From Enorma massiliensis phI (GTDB lineage: Bacteria; Actinomycetota; Coriobacteriia; Coriobacteriales; Coriobacteriaceae), in the NCBI RefSeq assembly GCF_000311845.1, contig NZ_HE978574.1:132252-185736 (forward strand): a DNA stretch of 53,485 nucleotides, written 5' to 3'. Both the position numbers and the translations under genes were made by a program. Under the pieces are notes generated by a model that saw only the letters and a list, made by a program, of their open reading frames with translations, did no database searches and was not told where the DNA came from. Positions within the stretch are counted from its first letter, which is position 1; each line of letters begins with the position of its first letter. This document shows positions 26,848 to 35,816 of this stretch, piece after piece.

Positions 26848-26925
26848 CAGCGCGGACGACATGCCTCCGCGCTGTTGAAACGGGTCCGTTGGGGCGGTGC
26901 ATCCGCTTCATCGGGCCCGTATTTT
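26848..26925 (+). terminator. Two consecutive hairpins, probable terminator after yqeY
   Basis: The first stem is CAGCGCGGA / TCCGCGCTG followed by TTGAAA. The second pairs ACGGGTCC (26880-26887) with GGGCCCGT (26913-26920, one G-T pair), encloses GCGG/CCGC, and is followed by ATTTTG. The second is the better terminator. Confidence 0.6.
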
Positions 26926-27275
26926 GTGGAAAACTGGAACGAACAATGCGAAGACCCCACGGCGTTTGGTTTGCAATGCGGGAAAAGGGTCGAACGGACG
27001 CGTAAAACTACTCGTCCCGTTCTGGCGAGCTCCTGTTTCGCGTTGCCAGAGAGAATGCCGGTCCTGGATAAGGCGATCCGCACCGTTAACGTTGCTTCGC
27101 TCTGCCCCCGCCTGTACGTGCGCCCCTGGGGCAATGGGCATGCTGCTCCTTGTAGGTTTCACGCCAGCAAGGAGACTTCATGAGCGGCGCCACTGGTGCA
27201 GCCTCCCCTTAGGGATGCAGCAGTCCACATCGGGACGGGCCCGGACGGGCCCGCCCTGTCGTTCAATGTATCAAA
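26926..27275. other. Long intergenic stretch with hairpins, no confident gene
   Basis: The sequence contains pairings such as GCTCCTT/AAGGAG around 27147-27174 and CGGGCCCG/CGGGCCCG near 27237-27253. It also holds an 11-codon ORF at 27180-27212 (MSGATGAASP) with AAGGAG 6 bases upstream. I recognise no riboswitch class: no T-box core, no S-box and no tRNA cloverleaf could be drawn. It may be an untranslated leader of unknown type. Confidence 0.35.
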
Positions 27276-27305
27276 GTGACAGAATGAAACCAAATTGGGT
27301 ATACT
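27276..27305 (+). promoter_or_regulatory. Promoter of the amino-acid ABC importer operon
   Basis: GTGACA (27276-27281) and TATACT (27300-27305) are separated by 18 bases. They lie in an AT-rich island about 190 bases before the ATPase gene. Immediately downstream is a 14-codon hydrophobic ORF (27323-27367) without a ribosome binding site. Confidence 0.55.
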
Positions 27306-27493
27306 TGATTTCATTACTGCAGATGTACGGCGTGTTGCTGCTCGGTTTCATGTTTATTGCGAGCTAACGGTATATGGTGAGTGATAGGGCGCGCACCCGT
27401 ACAATAGGGCGTATTCAAATCGCATAGCTGTGCGTTTTGAGGCTCGGGCTTCGGGCTTGGGCGCGCGTATCGTGAAAGGAAGGGACCTCGTCC

Positions 27494-28225
27494 ATGGCAA
27501 ATATGATCGAGATCCGCGGTCTCAATAAGTACTTCGGCGACCTTCACGTGCTGAAGGATATCAACCTGACCGTCGAGGCGGGCGAGAAGCTCGTGGTCAT
27601 CGGACCGTCTGGATCCGGCAAGTCCACGCTCATCCGCTGCATCGATTGGCTCGAGGAGCCCACCACAGGCGAGGTGCTCATCGACGGGCAGCTCGTGACG
27701 AAGAAAAACCATCTTGAGATGGCGCGTAAGTATTCGTCGATGGTGTTCCAGCAGTTCAACCTCTACCCGAACATGACGGTGCTCGGCAACCTCACCTTGG
27801 CTCCCATCAAGCTCCAGAAGAAGAGCAAGGAAGAGGCCACGAAGACTGCCATGGCTGCGCTCGAGCGCGTTGGCCTTGCGCAGAAGGCGGGGGAATACCC
27901 GCAGAATCTCTCCGGTGGCCAGCAGCAGCGCGTTGCCATCGCGCGCGCTATGTGCACCAAGCAGCCCATCATCTTGTTCGACGAGCCCACATCGGCCCTC
28001 GACCCGGAGATGATCCAGGAGGTGCTCGACGTTATGATCGAGCTCGCCCACGAGAACATCACCATGGTCTGCGTCACGCACGAGATGAACTTCGCCAAGC
28101 AGGTTGCCGACCGCGTGATCTTCATGGATGACGGCCAGATTCTGGAGGAGGGCACTCCGGAGCACTTCTTCACCAACCCGCAGAACCCGCGTTGCCAGGA
28201 CTTCCTCAATAAGATCCTGCATTAG
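27494..28225 (+). CDS. Polar amino-acid ABC importer, ATPase subunit (GlnQ-type)
   Basis: This cytosolic ATPase energises the importer encoded by the next three genes. It has 243 residues, the standard length. Walker A is GPSGSGKST, the Q-loop is in [12 protein letters not shown], the signature is LSGGQQQR, Walker B is [14 protein letters not shown], and the switch His is in VTHEMNFA. The close match to the GlnQ/ArtP group marks it as a polar amino-acid transporter. AAAGGAAGGGA precedes the ATG. Order in the operon is ATPase, binding protein, two permeases, and a cytidylate-kinase-like gene. Confidence 0.94.
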   Translation: MANMIEIRGLNKYFGDLHVLKDINLTVEAGEKLVVIGPSGSGKSTLIRCIDWLEEPTTGEVLIDGQLVTKKNHLEMARKYSSMVFQQFNLYPNMTVLGNLTLAPIKLQKKSKEEATKTAMAALERVGLAQKAGEYPQNLSGGQQQRVAIARAMCTKQPIILFDEPTSALDPEMIQEVLDVMIELAHENITMVCVTHEMNFAKQVADRVIFMDDGQILEEGTPEHFFTNPQNPRCQDFLNKILH

Positions 28226-28338
28226 CGAACGCGATTATCTCTCGGCTTCGTGATGTCTCGGCGCCGATAGATATACGCCCAGCCGGTGCACGTTATCGCC
28301 GGCTTGGCGCCCGATTCCGAACGAAAGGGGTATCAATC

Positions 28339-29196
28339 ATGGCTATGACTCGTCGCAACTTCATCAAGGCGTTCGGCGCAGCGGCAACGGTGGCGGGCCT
28401 TGGGCTCGCTGGTTGCAGCGGCGGCGACAGCGGCTCGGGCTCCGCTTCGGGCGATAGCGGTTCCAAGCTGCAGACCATCAAGGACCGTGGCGTGCTCAAC
28501 TGCGGCGTTAAAGCCGACGTTCTTGGCTATGGTTACCTGAACACCGAGACCAACGAGTACGAGGGCCTCGAGATCGACCTGTGCTACCAGATCGCGGCCG
28601 CCGCGCTCGAGACCACGTACGAGGAGGCCAAGGAGCAGGGGCTGTGCGAGTTCACCACGGTGACGCCTTCCACCCGCGGCACGCTCATCGACTCCGGCCA
28701 GCTCGACATCGTCGCTGCCACCTACACCATCACGCCCGAGCGCGAGGAGGACTGGGACTTCTCCACGCCGTACCGCACCGACTCCGTGGGCATCATGGTC
28801 AAGTCGGCCAACGGCTGGACTTCGATGGAAGACCTGGACGGCCAGACCATCGGCGTGTCCACCGGCTCCACCACGCAGCAGCTCGTTGAGCAGATGATCG
28901 AGGATAACGGCTTCAACTGCACGCCCAACTTCACCGAGTACCAGTCGTACCCCGAGATCAAGGACGCGCTCGACGCCGGCATGGTCCAGGCCTTCGCCAT
29001 GGACCGCTCCACCCTCAACACCTATATGGACGACACCGTCGAGCTGCTCCAGCCCGAGATTGAGTTCGGTACGCAGGATTACGGCGTTGCCACCCAGAAG
29101 GGCTGCGACCTTTCCAAGGTCGTGGACGACACCGTGAACGAGCTGCTTGAGAGCGGCTGGATTGACGAGGAAATCGAGACCTGGGGCCTCGTCTAA
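28339..29196 (+). CDS. Polar amino-acid ABC importer, substrate-binding Tat lipoprotein
   Basis: This is a family 3 extracellular solute-binding protein of 285 residues. The N-terminus TRRNFIKAFG is a twin-arginine motif. A hydrophobic stretch and the lipobox LAGC (Cys26) follow, then a Gly/Ser linker, so it should be exported folded by Tat and lipid-anchored. The mature part has two lobes, with conserved DLCYQIAAA and STGSTTQQL stretches. No arginine or acidic ligand residue could be assigned by eye, so the amino acid is unknown. AAGGGG lies upstream of the ATG. Most binding proteins of this family use Sec, so the Tat signal is notable. Confidence 0.92.
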   Translation: MAMTRRNFIKAFGAAATVAGLGLAGCSGGDSGSGSASGDSGSKLQTIKDRGVLNCGVKADVLGYGYLNTETNEYEGLEIDLCYQIAAAALETTYEEAKEQGLCEFTTVTPSTRGTLIDSGQLDIVAATYTITPEREEDWDFSTPYRTDSVGIMVKSANGWTSMEDLDGQTIGVSTGSTTQQLVEQMIEDNGFNCTPNFTEYQSYPEIKDALDAGMVQAFAMDRSTLNTYMDDTVELLQPEIEFGTQDYGVATQKGCDLSKVVDDTVNELLESGWIDEEIETWGLV

Positions 29197-29361
29197 CGAT
29201 TACAGGGTAATGGACGGCGGGCTCTCGGCTTTTGGCCGCGGGCCCGCTCCGTGTCCCAAAAGGAGGCCGGCGCGCGGGCCCATACGATTGCGCCCGCCGC
29301 GCCGCACTGGATATGCCGATACGCGCCGGTCCCCTTTTGGAACATGCGGGAAAGGAACGTC

Positions 29362-30108
29362 ATGCTAGAAAGCCTACTTGATCCCCGGCGCTGGCAGATC
29401 ACCTTTGATTCGATCGATGCGTTTTGGGACGGGTTCTTTGTCACGCTGCAGGTGGTTGTTTGGGGCCTGATCTTGGCTCTCGCACTCGGCACGATCCTGG
29501 GCGTGTTCTCTACCACGCGCTCGCGCGTGCTGCGCGCCATCAGCCGCGTGTACGTCGAGTTCTACCAGAACACGCCGCTGCCGGTGCAGGTCATCTTCAT
29601 GTACCTCATGGGGCCGCAGCTTCTGCAGCTTGCCACGGGCTCGGCCGCGCCGGTGCCCATTCCGTCTGTAGTGCTCGGTTTCGTGGGCGTTGGCCTGTAC
29701 CACGCCGCGTATGTGGCCGAGGTTATCCGCACCGGTATCGAGGCGGTTCCGCGCGGGCAGATGGAGGCTGCGCTCTCTCAGGGCTTTACGCGCGTGCAGG
29801 CGTATATCTACATCATCCTGCCCCAGACGTTCAAGGTGATTCTCCCGCCGCTGTGCAACCAAGCGCTCAACCTGGTGAAGAACAGCTCGGTGCTCGCACT
29901 TGTGGCGGGCGGCGACCTTATGTATCGCTCCAACAGCTTCGTGGGCACCTATGGTTACCTGCAGGGCTATATCCTCGCGTGCGTGATGTACTTCATCATC
30001 TGCTTCCCGCTCTCGATGCTCGTGCAGTATCTCGAGAAGCGCTCAAAGCGCGTTCCCAAGGCAAAGAAACTGCGCGATATCGCGCCCGAGCTCACCAAGG
30101 AGGCGTAA
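29362..30108 (+). CDS. Polar amino-acid ABC importer, permease subunit 1
   Basis: This is a 248-residue HisM/GlnP-type membrane subunit. It has an N-terminal soluble stretch of about 20 residues, five or six membrane helices, and the EAA loop GQMEAALSQGFTRVQAYIYIILPQ that docks on the ATPase. The motif EFYQNTPLPVQ is typical of this family. The ATG was chosen because AAAGGA lies 6 bases upstream; an ATG six codons earlier has none. The last residues are basic. It overlaps nothing but is separated from the next permease by only 3 bases. Confidence 0.93.
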   Translation: MLESLLDPRRWQITFDSIDAFWDGFFVTLQVVVWGLILALALGTILGVFSTTRSRVLRAISRVYVEFYQNTPLPVQVIFMYLMGPQLLQLATGSAAPVPIPSVVLGFVGVGLYHAAYVAEVIRTGIEAVPRGQMEAALSQGFTRVQAYIYIILPQTFKVILPPLCNQALNLVKNSSVLALVAGGDLMYRSNSFVGTYGYLQGYILACVMYFIICFPLSMLVQYLEKRSKRVPKAKKLRDIAPELTKEA

Positions 30109-30111
30109 CCG

Positions 30112-30759
30112 ATGGATGCTTTCAACGCAGCGAACCTCACCTTCATCCTTAACGGTTTCTGGTTGACCATTCGCATTTCGGCGCTGGCGATCGTATTCTC
30201 GATCATCTTCGGTACGGTGCTCGCCATGATCAAGCAATACTGTCGCGGCAAGCTGTCTATCTTCCGTTGGATCGTGACGGCCTATATCGAGCTGTTCCGT
30301 TGCACGCCCAACCTGCTGTGGATCCTCTTCATCTACTTCACGATGCGTGCTTCCAACTTCGTGGTCTCGGTGGTGGCGTTCACGGTGTTTACCTCGGCGG
30401 TCGTGGCCGAGATCGTGCGCGGCGGCTTCAACTCCATCCCCAAGAGCCAGTTCGAGGCGGCGCAGAGCCAGGGCTTTGGCTTCTTCGCCACCATGCGCCT
30501 CATCATCTTGCCGCAGACGTTCAAGACCATCATCCCGGCGCTCTTCAGCCAGTGCACGACGGTCATCAAGGACTCCTCGTACCTTGCGAGCATCAGCGTC
30601 ATGGAGCTCATGTTCAACGCGCGCGTGGTCATGGCGCAGATTCCCAGTCTCGATCAGAAGCTCCTCATGTACGGGCTGGTCTTTGCCCTATACTTCGTGT
30701 TGAACTTTGGCATCTCGCTCATCGTTCGCGCATACCAGCGCCGTGTGGTTGCTGCGTAG
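30112..30759 (+). CDS. Polar amino-acid ABC importer, permease subunit 2
   Basis: This is a 215-residue HisQ/HisM-type permease that should pair with permease 1. It has about five helices, the ELFRCTPNLLWILFIYF motif and the EAA loop SQFEAAQSQGFGFFATMRLIILPQ. AAGGAGG spans the end of permease 1 and lies just before the ATG, so the two are co-translated. Heterodimeric permeases with one ATPase and one binding protein are the standard glutamine/glutamate/cystine-type layout. The substrate is not resolved. Confidence 0.93.
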   Translation: MDAFNAANLTFILNGFWLTIRISALAIVFSIIFGTVLAMIKQYCRGKLSIFRWIVTAYIELFRCTPNLLWILFIYFTMRASNFVVSVVAFTVFTSAVVAEIVRGGFNSIPKSQFEAAQSQGFGFFATMRLIILPQTFKTIIPALFSQCTTVIKDSSYLASISVMELMFNARVVMAQIPSLDQKLLMYGLVFALYFVLNFGISLIVRAYQRRVVAA

Positions 30760-30810
30760 GCGTAAGCTAGGAAACAGCACGTTCAGGCCAGCGTATCGAG
30801 GGAAGGCATC

Positions 30811-31560
30811 ATGGGCATCATTCCACAGTTGAAGAAGAGGCGCGCCGAGCTCGAGTCGCGCGTGGCCGCGTCCGAGGCGGAGCGCGCGGGGCAGCCAGTC
30901 GTTATCACCATCGCCCGCGATTTTGGCGCGGAGGGCCACGAGATCGGCAAGATGCTCTCGGCGGAGCTTGGGATACCGCTCTACGACAACGAGATTCTCG
31001 TTCGTTCGAGCATTCGCGCCGGCGAGTCTATGGACCGCATCGCCGCCTACGACGAGCAGCTTGCCGCAGAGAACATGGCGTTCTTGCCGGATCGCGTGGA
31101 CGCGCGCAACCTCGCCGATAAGCTGTTCGAGAAGATGGCCCAGGTGATCATCGACCTCGGTTCGACCGAGAGCTGCATTATCGAAGGGCGCCTGTCCGAC
31201 TACCTGCTGCGCGCCAATCCCAACCACATCGCGGTGCTCGTGACGGCGCCGCTTGAGGACCGTATTCAGATTGTGAGCAAGAAGCGCGGGCTCAACCATT
31301 ACAAGGGGGCGCAACTGGTCAAGAAACAGCAGCGTGCGCGCGAACAGTTCTACAAGCGCTATTCCGCCGGCAAGTGGCGCATGGATATGGGCAAGGACCT
31401 GGTGGTCAACCGCGCGAAGCTGGGGCGCCAGGGGTGCGTTGACGTAATCGCTGCCGCGTACCGCTCCAAGCTGCGCGAGCTAGGGCTTACCGAGACGGGC
31501 CAAGCGCCGCGTACCGTGATTGACGACGATACGCTGCATGTGGCAGCGGAAGTGGGATAG
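30811..31560 (+). CDS. Cytidylate-kinase-like family protein
   Basis: This is a 249-residue cytosolic P-loop protein. After about 30 charged, coiled-coil-like residues comes VVITIARDFGAEGHEIGK, the loose P-loop of the cytidylate-kinase-like family (PF13189). IIEGRLSDYLLR follows near 135, and an Arg-rich lid region near 160-190 (KKRGLNHYKGAQLVKKQQRARE). True Cmk proteins phosphorylate CMP; this branch is uncharacterised and its substrate is not known. It follows the importer genes by about 50 bases with AGGGAAGG before the ATG, so it may share their transcript. A strong terminator lies about 140 bases downstream. Confidence 0.82.
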   Translation: MGIIPQLKKRRAELESRVAASEAERAGQPVVITIARDFGAEGHEIGKMLSAELGIPLYDNEILVRSSIRAGESMDRIAAYDEQLAAENMAFLPDRVDARNLADKLFEKMAQVIIDLGSTESCIIEGRLSDYLLRANPNHIAVLVTAPLEDRIQIVSKKRGLNHYKGAQLVKKQQRAREQFYKRYSAGKWRMDMGKDLVVNRAKLGRQGCVDVIAAAYRSKLRELGLTETGQAPRTVIDDDTLHVAAEVG

Positions 31561-31636
31561 CAGCCGGTTGCTGTTGTGACGCGCTGGGCATGGCGCGCTC
31601 CGAGCTTGCCGCGCACCGGCTCTGATACCCACCGGG

Positions 31637-31690
31637 TTTGACGCATGAACAGAGTTTGGTGCATGAGCAGGCTTTGACACACATCTACTG
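31637..31690. repeat. 18-bp degenerate tandem repeat
   Basis: TTTGACGCATGAACAGAG is followed directly by TTTGGTGCATGAGCAGGC and then by a poorer copy starting TTTGACAC. A further GCATGAGC lies in the next terminator. It is between the kinase-like gene and its terminator. Confidence 0.4.
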
Positions 31691-31700
31691 CGACGCATGA

Positions 31701-31741
31701 GCGCCGGCGGTTCGGTGTTTCCGGGCCGCCGGCGCTTTTTG
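31701..31741 (+). terminator. Strong intrinsic terminator of the importer operon
   Basis: GCGCCGGCGG pairs perfectly with CCGCCGGCGC across a 15-nt loop and is followed by TTTTTG. The remaining bases up to the lipase-like gene show a TATACT box at 31875 but no other feature. Confidence 0.9.
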
Positions 31742-31912
31742 CACCTCATTGCAGGCGCTGTTCGTGGTTCGGCATCGCGCCTTTAGGCAGGATGTGTCGG
31801 AGCAGGGTGCTGAGGCTCAAGGCCTGCTGCAACTACCGGTTGAAGCCCAACGGCAAGGTTGGCGCCATACCGCATATACTCGAACTGTTCATGCTGAATA
31901 ATGGGGGAATCT

Positions 31913-33256
31913 ATGTCTGCATCCGATAAGCCGCCGTTCCGCAAGCGGCATCCGTGGTTCGTGCGTATCGCGGCGGCGATGCTCGTGCTCGCGCTTGGTT
32001 TTAGCGCGTACATTGCCGTGGCGGTGCGCAACCGCCTCGAGCAGGAGCGGCTCGGCCTGGCAACCATCGAAGTGCCCGCTGCGGCCACGCCTATCGAGGG
32101 GTCGTCAAAGCGCTCGGGGGCGTTTACCGCGGAGATCGAGTTCACGAGTATGGCTGCAACCGAAGGCCAGCGCGTGGCGGCCGAGGTCTCCTGGGACGAC
32201 GACTGGTTCTTCCAGGATCCAACGGCCTACAACCATGAGCTGGCAACCACATGCTCGGTGCTCTCGGCTGTGGCAAACGCGGAATCCTCCTATTACCAAG
32301 AGGGGTCGGATGCTCCCGCCTATATGGAGAACGCGCTTGGCGCGCTTGGCTTTGAGGAGATCTCGACCGCATCGTACCAGTACCGCAGCGAGGTCTTTGA
32401 CGAGGTGATCGATTTCTTCGCAGGCACAGACGATGTGGTGGCGTATTCCGTGGCAACCAAGCACGTAACGAGCAGCACGGGCGAGGAGAAGGTGCTCTAC
32501 CTCGTTTCCATTCGCGGAAGTTACGGCGCAGAGTGGCTGAGCGATTTCAATATGGGCGATGCTGCCGATTACGACATGGATGCCATCGACCATGAGGGGT
32601 TTATGCGCGCAGCCGACGAGATTATCGAGGACCTTTCCGCTCGCTTGACCGAGGAGTACAGCGAAAACCCCGATGTGCAGGTGGCGCTGCTTTTCACGGG
32701 CCACTCGCGAGGCGCGGCGACGGCGAATCTGGCTGCATCCTACGCAGACGACATGACCTCCGGCCTGCGCCCGCTCACGACGCTCGAGAACATCTACTGC
32801 TACACGTTCGCAACGCCCGAGGTAACCCAGTTCGACAATACGGGAGAGGCGCTCTACAACAACATTTTCAATATCATGAACCCGAGCGACCTGGTGCCGC
32901 GCCTGCCGCTTGCCTCATGGGGCTATGCACGCTACGGGCGCGATCTGTGGCTTCCAGGGTACGGCGATGCGACCTTTAACGACCATTACGCTGATATGCG
33001 GGCTGCATTCGAGGAAAACGTGGGTGCGTAGTGCCCGTATGTTCCCGAGGACCGTGCGCAGGTAGATGCATTCATCGAGAAGCTGGGTGAGCAGATTCCT
33101 ACGCAGGACGACCTTGTTTCTGCAGGTGGCATAGCTTCGCTTATACAGGATTTCGCTGTGGACCTTGACCCTGTTCGGGTGCTGTACGGACATTATCCTG
33201 GCGTGTATATCGCATGGATGCAGGTGATCGATGCGGACGACCTTCGCAGCTCTTAG
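31913..33256 (+). pseudogene. Lipase-like (class 3, alpha/beta hydrolase) gene interrupted by an in-frame amber codon
   Basis: The first 372 codons encode an anchored or secreted hydrolase, with a basic start, a membrane helix at 18-40 and a lipase class 3-like domain. The nucleophile elbow is GHSRG (Ser265) and a probable catalytic His is His358 (NDHY). A TAG at 33029-33031 ends this frame. The same frame then stays open for 74 more codons (from CPYVPEDRAQV to DADDLRSS) and looks like normal protein, so the ancestral gene probably had about 447 codons. Because the catalytic residues precede the stop, a truncated enzyme could still work. GGGGGA lies before the chosen ATG. Alternatives are a sequencing error or readthrough. 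Confidence 0.75.
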
Positions 33257-33284
33257 GGCGAAACTTGCGGACCGCTGCATCAAA

Positions 33285-33322
33285 CCGAGGGCCGCTGCCG
33301 GATGTTCCAGCAGCGGCCCTCG
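33285..33322. terminator. Hairpin between convergent lipase-like and nfnB genes
   Basis: GAGGGCCGCTGC and GCAGCGGCCCTC form a 12-bp or longer stem with a short loop. On the minus strand GGTTTGATG follows, a weak T-tract; on the plus strand GTGCGTC. It probably serves nfnB. Confidence 0.55.
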
Positions 33323-33364
33323 TGCGTCATGCGCAATCAAGCTGCGAGGTTCGCGGGGTGGCGA

Positions 33365-34774
33365 TTACGCCTCCTCGCCGAGCAGCTTCTCCTTGATATC
33401 GGCAGCGGCCTTCTTGCCGGCGCCCATGGCCAGGATGACGGTTGCGGCACCGGTCACGATGTCGCCGCCAGCCCAGACGCGCGGATTGGAGGTGCGTCCG
33501 TTCTCATCGGTCTCGATAAGGCCCCAACGGTTGAGCTCGACGTCGGCGCAAAGCTTTGCGAACGGGTTCGCGCGCGTGCCGATGGCCGTGACCGCGACGT
33601 CACAGGGGATGGCGAACTCGGAGTCCTGGATGGGGATGGGGCGACGGCGGCCGCTCGCATCGGGCTCGCCAAGCTCCATGCGCTGAAGCTCGATAGTCGA
33701 GACGAAGCCGTCCGGGCCGGGCAGGAAGCGCAACGGGTTGCAGAGCTCGAGAATCTCAACGCCCTCTTCCTTGGCGTGATGGATCTCGGCGCGGCGCGCG
33801 GGCATCTCGGCCTCGGTACGGCGGTAGGCGAGGGTGACCTTCTCGGCGCCCAGGCGAAGTGCGGTGCGCGCGGCGTCCATGGCCACGTTGCCGCCGCCGA
33901 ACACGACGACGTTCTTGCCATGGCGGATAGGCGTGTCGTACTCGGGGAACTCGTACGCCTTCATGAGGTTCGTGCGCGTGAGGTACTCGTTTGCGCAGTA
34001 CACGCCGGGCAGGTTCTCACCGTCGACGTGCAGGAAGCGCGGAAGGCCCGCGCCCACGGCCAGGTAGAGGGCGTCGAAGCCGTCCTCGTTGAAGAGCTCG
34101 TCGGCATCGAAGAGGCGGCCGGCGACCGAGTTGTACTCAAAGTGGACGCCCAGCTCTTCCAGGCCCTTGATCTCGCGCTTGACGATGTCCTTGGGCAGAC
34201 GGAACTCGGGGATGCCGTAGGTGAGCACGCCGCCGCCGGTGAAGAACGCTTCGAACACGGTAACGTCGAAGCCCTCGCGCGCGAGCTCGCCGGCGCAGGC
34301 GATGCCAGAGGGACCAGAGCCCACGATGGCAACCTTTTTGCCGTTGGACGGCTTGCACTCGGGAGCCTCGCCCACCTCGTCGGCCATGTCGCCAAGCATG
34401 CGCTCGAGCTGGCCGATTGCCACGGGCTCGCCCTTGCGGCCGAGGATGCACTTGCCCTCGCACTGGTTCTCCTGCGGGCACACGCGGCCGCAGACGGAGG
34501 GGAGCAGGTTATCGGCCTTGATGGTCGCGAGCGCCCCCGCCCAGTCCTCTTCGCGAATCTTCTCGATGAACTGCGGGATATGGACGCCTACCGGGCAGCC
34601 GTCCATGCAGAGCGGCTTCTTGCAGTCGAGGCAACGGTTTGCCTCGGCGATGGCGTCGGCCTTGGTGTAGCCCGTGTCGACCGGGCGGAAATCATGAGCG
34701 CGCTCCTCTGCGGGCTCCTCGTTCGCGGGGGTGCGGGGAGCTCCGATATTGGGGCGGTACTTTACTTCTGGCAT
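33365..34774 (-). CDS. nfnB: NfnB-type NADPH-dependent oxidoreductase (glutamate-synthase small-subunit-like)
   Basis: This is a 469-residue iron-sulfur flavoprotein related to the small subunit of glutamate synthase. The N-terminal cysteines CLDCKKPLCMDGCP (48-61) and CGRVCPQENQCEGKC (95-109) fit two [4Fe-4S] clusters. GSGPSGIACAGELAREG binds FAD and GGGNVAMDAARTALRLG binds NADP(H). Alone it would be called GltD, but no large GltB subunit is present, and it overlaps the NfnA-type gene by 13 bases. The pair matches the NADH-dependent reduced-ferredoxin:NADP+ oxidoreductase, an electron-bifurcating complex of anaerobes. GAGGAGGA precedes the start. Nfn is the favoured reading; a sulfide dehydrogenase is the alternative. 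Confidence 0.88.
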   Translation of the reverse strand: MPEVKYRPNIGAPRTPANEEPAEERAHDFRPVDTGYTKADAIAEANRCLDCKKPLCMDGCPVGVHIPQFIEKIREEDWAGALATIKADNLLPSVCGRVCPQENQCEGKCILGRKGEPVAIGQLERMLGDMADEVGEAPECKPSNGKKVAIVGSGPSGIACAGELAREGFDVTVFEAFFTGGGVLTYGIPEFRLPKDIVKREIKGLEELGVHFEYNSVAGRLFDADELFNEDGFDALYLAVGAGLPRFLHVDGENLPGVYCANEYLTRTNLMKAYEFPEYDTPIRHGKNVVVFGGGNVAMDAARTALRLGAEKVTLAYRRTEAEMPARRAEIHHAKEEGVEILELCNPLRFLPGPDGFVSTIELQRMELGEPDASGRRRPIPIQDSEFAIPCDVAVTAIGTRANPFAKLCADVELNRWGLIETDENGRTSNPRVWAGGDIVTGAATVILAMGAGKKAAADIKEKLLGEEA

Positions 34775-35598
34775 GCGCAGTCCTCCTCATGATGCTTGAT
34801 GGAAGCGGCTTCCTCGGCCTTGTAGCTGGCCTGGCGATGAGCGAGGTCGTCCCAGTCGACGAGGTTCGCATCGAAATCCGGGCCGTCGACGCAGGCGAAC
34901 TTGGTTTCGCCGCCCACCTCGACGCGGCAGCATCCGCACATGCCGGTGCCGTCGACCATGATCGGGTTCAAGCTCGCGACGATGGGGATCTTGAACTCGC
35001 GGCAGGTGAGGGTCGAGAACTTCATCATGGGGACGGGGCCCACGCAGAAGCACGAATCGATGGAGTCGGTCTCGCAGAGGCGACGGAGCGGCAGGGTTAC
35101 AACGCCCTTCTCGCCCATGGAGCCGTCGTCCGTGGTGATGAAGAGGTTCTCGAGCGGCAGCGACGCGAACTGCTCGAAGAGGATGAGCAGGTCCTTGTTG
35201 CGGGCGCCCATGATGACCGAGACCTTCTTGCCCTGTTCGCAGAGGGTGCGCGCGACCGGATAGGCGATGGCGAGGCCCACGCCGCCGCCAACGACGGCTA
35301 CGCGGTCGCCCTCAATCTCGGTCGGGCAACCGAGCGGTCCGGTGATGTCCTGAATCTCGTCACCTTCGTTGAGCTCAGAGAGGCACTGGGTCGTCTTGCC
35401 CACGACCATGAAGATGAACTCGATCCAACCCTCCTCCGGGTTCCAGTTGGCAAAGGTGAACGGGACGCGCTCGCCCGTCTCGTTGATGCGCACCATGAGG
35501 AACTGACCGGCATGGGCATGCTTGGCCATCCTGGGTGCGTGGACGCGGAACTCGAAGACCTTCTCCGAGAACTGCGTCTTCTTCAGGATCTTGAACAT
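34762..35598 (-). CDS. nfnA: NfnA-type ferredoxin-NADP reductase-like FAD/[2Fe-2S] subunit
   Basis: This is a 278-residue partner of the NfnB-type protein. The N-terminal FAD-binding barrel includes VPFTFAN near residue 45, the NAD-binding part starts at GGGVGLAIAYPVARTL near 104, and a C-terminal [2Fe-2S] motif is MCGCCRVEVGG with a further Cys 13 residues after the last of these (about 223-240). The fold is shared with PyrK and SudB. In the Nfn complex this subunit handles NADH while the other handles NADPH and ferredoxin. GAGAGGGG lies upstream of the ATG. It is the first gene of the two-gene operon, with a TATAAT box about 105 bases upstream. Confidence 0.88.
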   Translation of the reverse strand: MFKILKKTQFSEKVFEFRVHAPRMAKHAHAGQFLMVRINETGERVPFTFANWNPEEGWIEFIFMVVGKTTQCLSELNEGDEIQDITGPLGCPTEIEGDRVAVVGGGVGLAIAYPVARTLCEQGKKVSVIMGARNKDLLILFEQFASLPLENLFITTDDGSMGEKGVVTLPLRRLCETDSIDSCFCVGPVPMMKFSTLTCREFKIPIVASLNPIMVDGTGMCGCCRVEVGGETKFACVDGPDFDANLVDWDDLAHRQASYKAEEAASIKHHEEDCACQK

Positions 35599-35702
35599 AG
35601 AACCCCTCTCTCATACGAGGCAGGGAGGCTGCGGTGCATGCTGCTCGGCCTAGAAGGACGGGCTGCGCGCATACCGGGCTCCTGCCTGCACACACAAATC
35701 CG

Positions 35703-35729
35703 ATTATACCCCGCTGCCTGCATTTTCAA
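35703..35729 (-). promoter_or_regulatory. Promoter of the nfnAB operon
   Basis: On the minus strand a perfect TATAAT (35703-35708) is preceded by TTGAAA at a spacing of 15. The short hairpin TGCATTTTCAATGCA overlaps the -35 region. Confidence 0.5.
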
Positions 35730-35816
35730 TGCAAGTGGACAGCAGGTATCGGATGAGCGGTGCGTGCATGACGCATGCGGTTTGAGGGGTTGGCGCGCTG
35801 GGCGCAGCGCCGGTAG

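Noticed and set aside
27180-27212. Tiny ORF MSGATGAASP with AAGGAG upstream
   Set aside because: The ribosome binding site is good, but the peptide is too short and featureless to call a gene. It was kept only as part of the unexplained leader.
26930-27300. T-box or other amino-acid riboswitch ahead of the importer
   Set aside because: I could not find the T-box core, a specifier loop or a terminator/antiterminator pair, and no known class could be drawn by eye.
33365-34774. Small subunit of glutamate synthase (GltD)
   Set aside because: There is no large GltB subunit, and the gene overlaps an NfnA-type gene, so the Nfn reading is better supported.
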